Below are positions 57,505 to 64,000 of a stretch of 64,000 nucleotides of DNA, piece after piece; the first letter of the stretch is position 1; every line of letters starts with the position of its first letter. A model generated the notes under the pieces. The model was not told where the DNA came from, made no database searches, and worked only from the letters and a program-made list of their open reading frames with translations. The stretch comes from Aspidapion aeneum. Its lineage: Eukaryota; Arthropoda; Insecta; Coleoptera; Brentidae. The DNA lies in the NCBI GenBank assembly GCA_963576565.1, contig OY755039.1, positions 75,862,789 through 75,926,788 of the forward strand, in the 5' to 3' direction. The translations under genes and the position numbers were made by a program.

Positions 57505-57664
57505 GAACGTCCTTAAATTACGTAACGAAATAATTCTGGATTTTTGACCCCCCCTCTCCCCCTCGTAACGCATTTTCAAGAAAAAACACATTAAAAAACA
57601 TTGAGTGTAATGCAAGGCCAAACCACCCCTCCCCCCTGGAGCGTTACGTAATTTAAGGACAGTC
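57505..57664. mobile_element. MITE with GTCCTTAAATTACGTAACG ends
   Basis: A perfect 19-bp inverted pair (57509-57527 and 57642-57660) encloses a C-run/poly-A/C-run interior. Non-coding, no clear target duplication. Confidence 0.8.
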
Positions 57665-58009
57665 CCTAGGTACTTTTATTCCTGATGATGCAAAAAGTTT
57701 GTACAATATACCGATATATTAAAAGGCACTTTAGTCACGTGGTTTATATATTATTTTATTCTCTTTAATTAGGTTTATGCACTTCAATATAGGTTTATGC
57801 ACTTTAATATAGGTTTATGCACTTTAGTATAAGAAGAATAATTATAAAGAAAAATAATGGGACGCTATATTTACCAACACCCTGTACCAATTGAAGTTAA
57901 CGGTATCTAGATTTAAAATGTTATTTTATAATTTTTTAAAAATATTTGTTTACATTTCAATTCCATCGAATTGGGCATGTTTATTTAAAAATAACATTCA
58001 ATTTTTTGA

Positions 58010-58140
58010 GTAAAATGTTGTACCTAACACATGCGGAATGCGTCTTTACCGCCCTTGACGGCTTGACCTATCTCCGCTCCGCGTCGTTCGTCCAACTGCC
58101 GTCGCGTGTGGTAAAGTATTACTTTCCGCACTTGTTAGGA
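58010..58140. repeat. Hairpin repeat, related to 61640-61790
   Basis: ACCTAACACATGCGGAA and TTTACCGCCCTTGACGGC on one side; GTAAAG and TTTCCGCACTTGTTAGG inverted on the other. The first arm is shared in direct orientation with 61646-61775. The region to 58270 is rich in GCACGC words. Confidence 0.6.
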
Positions 58141-58924
58141 AAATAACTATTTCCTACTTACGAGCGTAAAACGCGTTTTTCCGCGAAAGTTCAACTTCTG
58201 GCACGCCGTACGTTTAAGAAATCTTTCACGCACGGCGTGCGTAAAAACCTGGTATAGCGTGCGTGAAAATTTTTTTACGCACGCTGTTTTTTTGCAAAAA
58301 ATGATACTATTTGGACCAAATAGAAACTATAATAACAATAAAAATTTTAATTTTTATAATCGGTATAAATTCCAGCCAAATTTTTTGGTTTTATAACAAT
58401 ATGTAATTGAGGCATGTTTTACAAAATCAACATACAGTGAAAGTCGGATATAACGACCGACGGCGAAGGGACCAACAAAGTAGGGTCGCTATAACCGGTC
58501 GTCGTTGTAATAGGACTTACTTATTGTAAATAAAGACTCCTCTATGTTACAACTTTTTTATTATTTACCCTAAAAGTACATAAAAAGTCGGATAAAATCA
58601 TCATATTCAATATAAAAAAGTAAACCTACTGAAACAAGTAAGACGTACCCAAATATTATGCACATATTATGTATTAATATCTGCAATAACTAAACATACA
58701 TACATTTTACTTAATCAAATAATCTGTCAATTTTGCTTGTTTTTTAAAACGTGAGTTGAAATAAATCGATTCGATTTTTTTCTCTATGGTACTGACTTCG
58801 TCTAGAAGCATTTTGTCACTGTTTCAAGCCAGTTTTCTGTCATTCCAGCAGGTATGGAGGCTGCTTCACCCAGGGCTATCAAAACGGACGGGCCACGATC
58901 CTCCACTTTGTTGACGTCACATCC

Positions 58925-59465
58925 GGGGCTGATTTTTTTTTGATGGCCACGTTACGACACAGCTGATTGTCATTAAAATATTGAAGTTAGAATGACGGTT
59001 CATGAATATTCGAGTTTTTTTTTAAATAAAGCCGGTTTTGAGATTGTTTTTACTATATTCTTTTAGAACAATTTTTTTGAAATCTATAGTAATCCTTAAT
59101 TTTTCAGAGCCGCTTCATTAGCTCTCACAAAAATTAAGTTTAAAGCAGAAGCGAATGTGACAATCACAGATGACAAAATCAAATACATGTCAAATATAAC
59201 AGTTGGCATGTGGTACATGGCGGGTAATTTGAATTCAAAATAAAGAATGCTAAATCTTGAAGATTTTAACCTTTTAATCATGTTGCTTCCTTACAAAACT
59301 TTGGTGGAATATCGGGACGGTGTCTGAGAATATTTCACTGAAATTTCGCGGAAATCTGTAGTGCCATTTTGAAAATACCATAAAAAAACGTCTGACCTCC
59401 CATAAGACCCCATGTAAAATTCAGCCCCCGGAGAACAGCTGATTTTTTCAGGGTCGTGGCCTCTA
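58925..59465. mobile_element. Dispersed repeat B, uninterrupted copy, inside the pogo-like element
   Basis: Matches the split copy at 50345-53645. Left end around GATGGCCACGTTACGACACA, right end around TTTCAGGGTCGTGGCC. The interior holds AAGCAGAAGCGAATGTGACA and GAATATTTCACTGAAATTTC. Confidence 0.7.
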
Positions 59466-59489
59466 TTTTTGTGTTGGCCTTGCTTCACC

Positions 59490-59873
59490 ATTTACTTTTC
59501 CATACACAATATTGTGTCTTTTTCGGAAACGTTTAATCCAACTTTCTGAGCATTTATATTCCGGTCCTTTATTCATTATTCTGCCGAATTGTTCCGCTTT
59601 CGCCTGTAGTTTCGGGCCATTTATTCGTGATCCCTTACTTCTTTCAACTTAAACTAGTTAAATAATGCTTCATCTACTTCTGTATGGCTTGATAATCTAC
59701 GTTTTTTCTATGATAACAAATTTTCATTAAATGCATCCTGTGTTACATCTCGGTTTTTCCAAACTGCAGATACAGTTGAATGCGATAAGCCCAACTCCCT
59801 TGCAATAGTTCTATTTGGACTCACCTGTCGCAAGTCTACAAATTGTTAAGCCTTTCTCCTCAATGGACAACAT
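59490..59873 (-). pseudogene. pogo/CENP-B-type transposase, N-terminal DNA-binding part
   Basis: Starts at ATG 59873 (MLSIEEKGLTICRLATGESK), then after a frame change reads RTIARELGLSHSTVSAVWKN, the psq-type helix-turn-helix of pogo/CENP-B proteins. Further on, across stops and another frame change, it gives HTEVDEALFN and KAEQFGRIMN, the second (CENP-B-type) DNA-binding domain. Several stops and at least two frameshifts break it. The DDE catalytic half is absent, displaced or lost where repeat B entered. Confidence 0.75.
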
Positions 59874-60274
59874 TTTATTTTTTTTTTAAGTCAGTTTTTA
59901 CAATAACACTACTACTTTGCTCTATAACACAGTCGGTTATAAATGAAAGGTAAACAAATAAGAAATTTTATAAGAGCCTAGACTGAGGGATTTTCCCGTC
60001 GTTGCAGTCGGTGATTCCCCGAGAATTCTTAAAGCTATGCATAATCACCTGGCAAAAATCGATTGCAGTGTGTCGTTATATCCGGCCCGTCACATTAAAC
60101 ATTTTCTTTATTATGGACGCTTAAAGCGACTTCCTCGCTATAACCTGCGTCGCTATAGCCAGACTTTATCTGTAGTACATTAAACATAAATCCAACCAAA
60201 CTACGCAGTCTCTGTCGTAATATGGGACTTGTCGTTATAAGCGACCTCGTTATTCGCGACTTTCACTGTATGTC

Positions 60275-61645
60275 CAAAACAAAAAAAGTTCAGAAAATAA
60301 AAAAACGGTTTATTTAAAACAAATGATTTTTTTAAATATTTTTTTATTACTCACAGTAACTATTGACTTTAGAATTCTGTTCGTTACATAAGAAAAACCG
60401 TTTGTTGCCTAATTATTTTAGAAAAAGAGAAAAAATGTTGGATATAAGTTGTTTTTGCAAGAAAGAAAAAGTTAATACATAAATAACTTATTTTTATTTC
60501 ACTAAAAAACAAAATTAGATAGAAACATTATTAATAATGATAAATAATAGATACATAATTTAATCTTCCCATCCACTGCTGTTATGTTATTATTATGAAA
60601 TGGAAGGGACATATACATATATGTGCTTTTTGCTGAATAACACAAATTTTAACTGCTCATATCTTGGCACTTATGGTTTTTTGCAGAATCTTATTTCATG
60701 GTCTTGAAGCCATCCAATTTTTCGACTAGATGACGCCAATCATTTTCGCCAAATTTGGACTTATGCGGTTTTTGTAAAACACCCCTCAATTATAATTTTA
60801 TTATAAATAAAATAACAAATATTAACGTTGGCAGTTTAAGATCTTCATTTCCAGCACAAATTCTAACTAAAAACGCCTGACGCCTTACGGTAAATATCAA
60901 ATAAACTTGTCAGTGTCATCTGGTATATCAAGTGACACAAAAGCAATGTATAGAGTGACTGCAATTTATATAAAACCTTGATTATAAATTAGCGTGCGTA
61001 ATAGTTATTTAAACAACAAGGTTTGAAAACGACTCTTTGTTCACGATCGAGACAGTTTGGTCTACAAGTCGAGGGAGTGTGCAAAGAGGTTTTCAAACGA
61101 GTTTTTTACAGTATTTTTTATACGACTGCTAATAAAGAAAGAAAAATCAAATTTTAGTTTAACTTGTTTTTGTTCCCGACATTTTTACAACAAAACTTTA
61201 AAAATTCAACAATTTTTTGACGTATCTAATCAACAAAACATACGAGCAGTGACGGTTGCTACGGAATTAAGGCAACTTATATTGATGGGGACAACAACAA
61301 AAATCACAATGACGGGAGACCCGTATGCAGAAATGACATAGGCGTGCGTAAAAATGACATAAGCGTGTGCAACACGTTTTGCACACAGCGTGCGCAAAAT
61401 GCCATTTTCAGATCGTGTTTTCCGTGCGCAAAACCCCCTTTTACAAGACAGTCGTATAAAAAAGTAATTACTTTTACGCACGCTAAATTTCAAATTGAGT
61501 TTTAGGCCTAATCAGACTTATTGACCCATTTATAATCTCTATTTTTAAAATGAAAACAAAATTGGTTTTTTGCTGTTTTAATGTAAAAAATAGCAAATAT
61601 ATTAAAATGTAAAATCAAGCTTTTTATGCAACTAGGAAAAATTTT
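60275..61645. other. Non-coding stretch
   Basis: GCGTGCGTAAAA and GCACACAGCGTGCGCAAAA words at 61340-61500 recall 58180-58270. The open frames at 61057-61341 (plus) and 61230-61493 (minus) are not supported. Confidence 0.45.
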
Positions 61646-61676
61646 GTACCTAACTCTTGCGGAAAGTGCCTTTTCC

Positions 61677-61735
61677 TAAGGTCACTATATAACGAAGTTC
61701 CTTCTTAGAAGGAACTTCTTTATACAGTGACCTTA
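61677..61735. mobile_element. 59-bp palindromic micro-MITE with perfect 8-bp target duplication
   Basis: TAAGGTCACT at the left and AGTGACCTTA at the right; the two 29-30-bp halves (inner part GAAGTTCCTTCT/AGAAGGAACTTC) pair with two mismatches and no loop. CCTTTTCC stands at 61669-61676 and 61736-61743. The related sequence at 58030-58060 lacks the insertion. Confidence 0.85.
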
Positions 61736-61929
61736 CCTTTTCCGCCCTTGAGGGCATGCCCGAACTCCGCTAAGCGTCGTTTTTTTAAATAAAATTGGTT
61801 AACTTAAAAAACGTTTTTATTCATTTAATTTAGTACTAATTTTTGGTTTGTTTGCCTTATTAGCTTTTGCTTCCTAAAAATAGTCACGTAAAACATATTT
61901 TGTGCAATGCTAGAAAATCCGGGATACTT

Positions 61930-62303
61930 TGCACTATATTATTGGTCCTTTCTGTCACATCTTCACACCCCATTTCAAACAGGGAATCCTGAAAATGATC
62001 CATAAAAATACAAACAGCATGGATTTACTTGGGTTTTACATTGCTTTTACGTTACTTTTACGTTGTTTTGCCATGGGTATTACCGCCACAGAAGGACTAT
62101 TCGCGGGCACCGAGATAATAAAAACCAAAGCAATATAGTACGCGTGGTGACTGTACACCGCTACATATGCTTTAGAAATCACGGTTTCAGGAAATGTGAA
62201 ATTTTATTATTCTGTAAGTAAGCAATATAGAGACAGAATATTTAGAATCATCAAGCTGAAATTAGTACTTAGTACAGACCCCCGATAGGTTTGACTGATG
62301 TAT
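61930..62303. other. Non-coding stretch, nothing recognised
   Basis: The open frame 61929-62138 shows no family resemblance. Confidence 0.35.
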
Positions 62304-62760
62304 TTCCATATATACGTAATATTCCAATACTCCTGTTACCTATTTACACAATAGTTGGCGTTTGATGCAAACATTCATAAATAAAGGTATGAAAAATGCA
62401 CAGATACCAAATTTACATAGATAGAGTTTTTGTCAACTGTACGCCGATGATTTGACGTAACGAATACAAGAATAAAATAATATTCATGCGTAAAAGTATA
62501 ACCAATCAGGACATTTTTATCTTAAGGGCCGCAAAGAGGATAGACTTATACCCATTGATATTGCTATTTCAAATATGTTTGCATTCTGCATCGTAAGGTA
62601 CCGTAGGTATTGCAATAATACGTACTATATGGAAATAATATGCATATGTCTTTGAAAGCAACCAATCAGGTCTTTTTGGCTTAAAGACCCCAAGGCCCTC
62701 ATGTTTGCATCAGGAATGGGCAGTTACCGTGGGTATTGGAACATTATGTATATGTGTATT
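62304..62760. mobile_element. Dispersed MITE, copy 2 (first copy at 10730-11115)
   Basis: This copy keeps longer inverted ends: ATATTCCAATACTCCTGTTA and GTTTGATGCAAACAT at the left, mirrored at about 62700-62755. The interior matches copy 1 closely. Confidence 0.75.
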
Positions 62761-62769
62761 TCCTGCAGA

Positions 62770-64000
62770 CTAGACAACAAGTTAAAAATTTCAAAAAAAC
62801 CCTCTCACAACTCATAAATTTGAAAACCCTCCTTACATCCCTACCCACCCCTGTATTTCCGATGCTTTTCCTTAGAATTGTCACCACATCAAATCATAAA
62901 TCTGATCACCGTGTTCGTATCTGTTTTGGTTCCAAAGTTATGAATTTATCTCCTTTACAATACGCAGCCACCCCCAAAATTTTTCACAATTTGGTATTGT
63001 CTTCGGACCTACATTACTGTGCCAAACTTTATTAAAGTCGTTTTCCATGAATTGTGTCAAAATTGAATCGCAAAATTTGATAGACAGAGAGACACCCAGG
63101 CTCTGTGAAGTTAAATAAAATCGTTTAATAAAAATAATTTAAAAAGCAATCAGAATAGTGGAGTGACTATTTTTTACTTTTCTATCTCGCGCAGCAACGA
63201 TTTGGGTATATTTTGACCTATACCTGTGTGTGTATATGTGTATGTCTGTCTGTAACACGATAGCTCCTAACAGAGCATAGCGTCAACATGCGGTTTTTGG
63301 AATATTGTAGAACACGTTTTTCTCAAAATAGCGTTATTACTAAAAGCATGGTAAAAGCTTTTGTGTCTGAGATATTTATAAAAACAACTGTTTTGAAGGC
63401 TGATATAGCGTACAGTTCACTTGGAGTGTATTAATGGGCTAGGAAGGTATTAGATCCATGATGGATTAATTTATTTTTGAAGTGTAAACTTCTTTAGGCG
63501 CGTTTAGTAGTCTTTGTGGGTACTGAATTGAACTGAGCCGTCAGGCTCGGCTATGTAACGCTCATTAGGATAAAGTCGGCTCGAGTCGACTAACTGTGCA
63601 AAGAACATTCAGCGAGCGATATGATGATGCAGATGAAGGCCAGTATTATTAATTTCGCCTTGTTGAAGTTTACACTTCTGCCGTGTGGTCTTAAGCACAC
63701 ACAATTTTGTTATTATCTATCTATGTTTTTAAGAAAATTATGAATATTTTTTGTTGCGCCGTTTTTTTGTCTTTAGGTATGTCTATTTGTCTCTCACCAA
63801 AAAAATTGCTTACCAAAGTTCTCAAAACATAAGTGTACTCAAAATATTATGTGAAATGAAAATTATTTGAGATTGGATTTAAGAAATGGAGTTGACTTCT
63901 TTTTAGTCAATGAGTATAATAAGGTGGAAGAAGGGGAATGGTTAAAAGCATTTTTATATAAAATATGGGTTTTGTAATATCAAAAGTAGCACTTGTGGGA
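62770..64000. other. Non-coding right end, one conserved 49-bp repeat
   Basis: 63640-63688 repeats 35162-35210 exactly. TATGTCTGTCTGTAACACGA near 63240 resembles the TCTG-rich segment of the AGCTCACAC element. No gene is recognised. Confidence 0.5.

Larger units (their letters stand above)
58435..60268 (-). mobile_element. pogo-like DNA transposon, 1.8 kb, degenerate
   Basis: CAGTGAAAGTCGGATATAAC at the left and TCGCGACTTTCACTG at the right, with TA on both sides. Subterminal words (CGCTATAAC, CGTTATA) repeat inward. It carries a broken CENP-B/pogo-type transposase start on the minus strand and is interrupted by repeat B (58925-59465). TA target and CAGTG ends agree with pogo. Confidence 0.85.

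Noticed and set aside
61057..61493. Overlapping plus and minus open frames near 61.2 kb
   Set aside because: No recognisable domain. They overlap each other and a GCGTGCG-word repeat.

Overview
The window is AT-rich eukaryotic DNA, almost certainly from an insect. The evidence is its retroelement set (RTE-like, jockey/I-like and Penelope-like reverse transcriptases), DNA transposon remnants of pogo, Harbinger, P/THAP, piggyBac and hAT type, and large numbers of miniature inverted-repeat elements (MITEs). I cannot name the species; a beetle or hemipteran with a large repeat-rich genome would fit. I see no intact host gene. The only host-like candidates are a C-terminal fragment at the left edge (2-130), a CpG-rich stretch with a possible THAP-type first exon (about 4930-5157) and a GC-rich possible exon (about 18190-18510).

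Layout. 1-10.2 kb: an RTE-like 3' fragment, two hAT-like MITEs, a 2.6-kb giant palindrome (6418-9033) whose arms carry a GGTTC/CCGAA pentanucleotide array and two younger MITEs, and a second foldback (9395-10200). 10.2-28.3 kb: a dispersed MITE, a P/THAP-like element (12200-13608), a 1.6-kb TIR element enclosing a 1.15-kb hairpin, pogo-like MITEs, three tandem arrays, a nested palindrome at 23.1-23.9 kb and a Harbinger transposase exon at 27.4 kb. 28.3-35.1 kb: a foldback structure with about 1-kb arms built of 141-bp repeats, enclosing five 727-bp tandem units. 36.7-38.8 kb: a Penelope-like element with a GIY-YIG endonuclease and inverted terminal copies of a hammerhead-like motif, inserted in a hAT-like MITE. 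39.5-45.5 kb: a jockey-like copy interrupted by a 4.4-kb non-LTR element that has 14-bp target duplications and nearly intact ORF1 and ORF2. 45.5-50 kb: a degenerate Harbinger-like element, tandem repeats and hairpins. 50.3-53.6 kb: a three-level nest (dispersed repeat, RTE-like element, jockey-type fragment). 54.2-57 kb: a piggyBac-like MITE and the best RTE-like copy. 57-64 kb: more MITEs, a 1.8-kb pogo-like element with a broken transposase, and a 59-bp palindromic insertion with a perfect 8-bp target duplication.

The genes do not form a pathway. Almost everything recognisable is transposition machinery or its non-autonomous derivatives, mostly broken. The closest to intact is the 41-45 kb non-LTR element. 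Its ORF1 ends on a canonical slippery heptamer in the correct frame, and the endonuclease of ORF2 lies in the -1 frame without an AUG ahead of its first catalytic motif.
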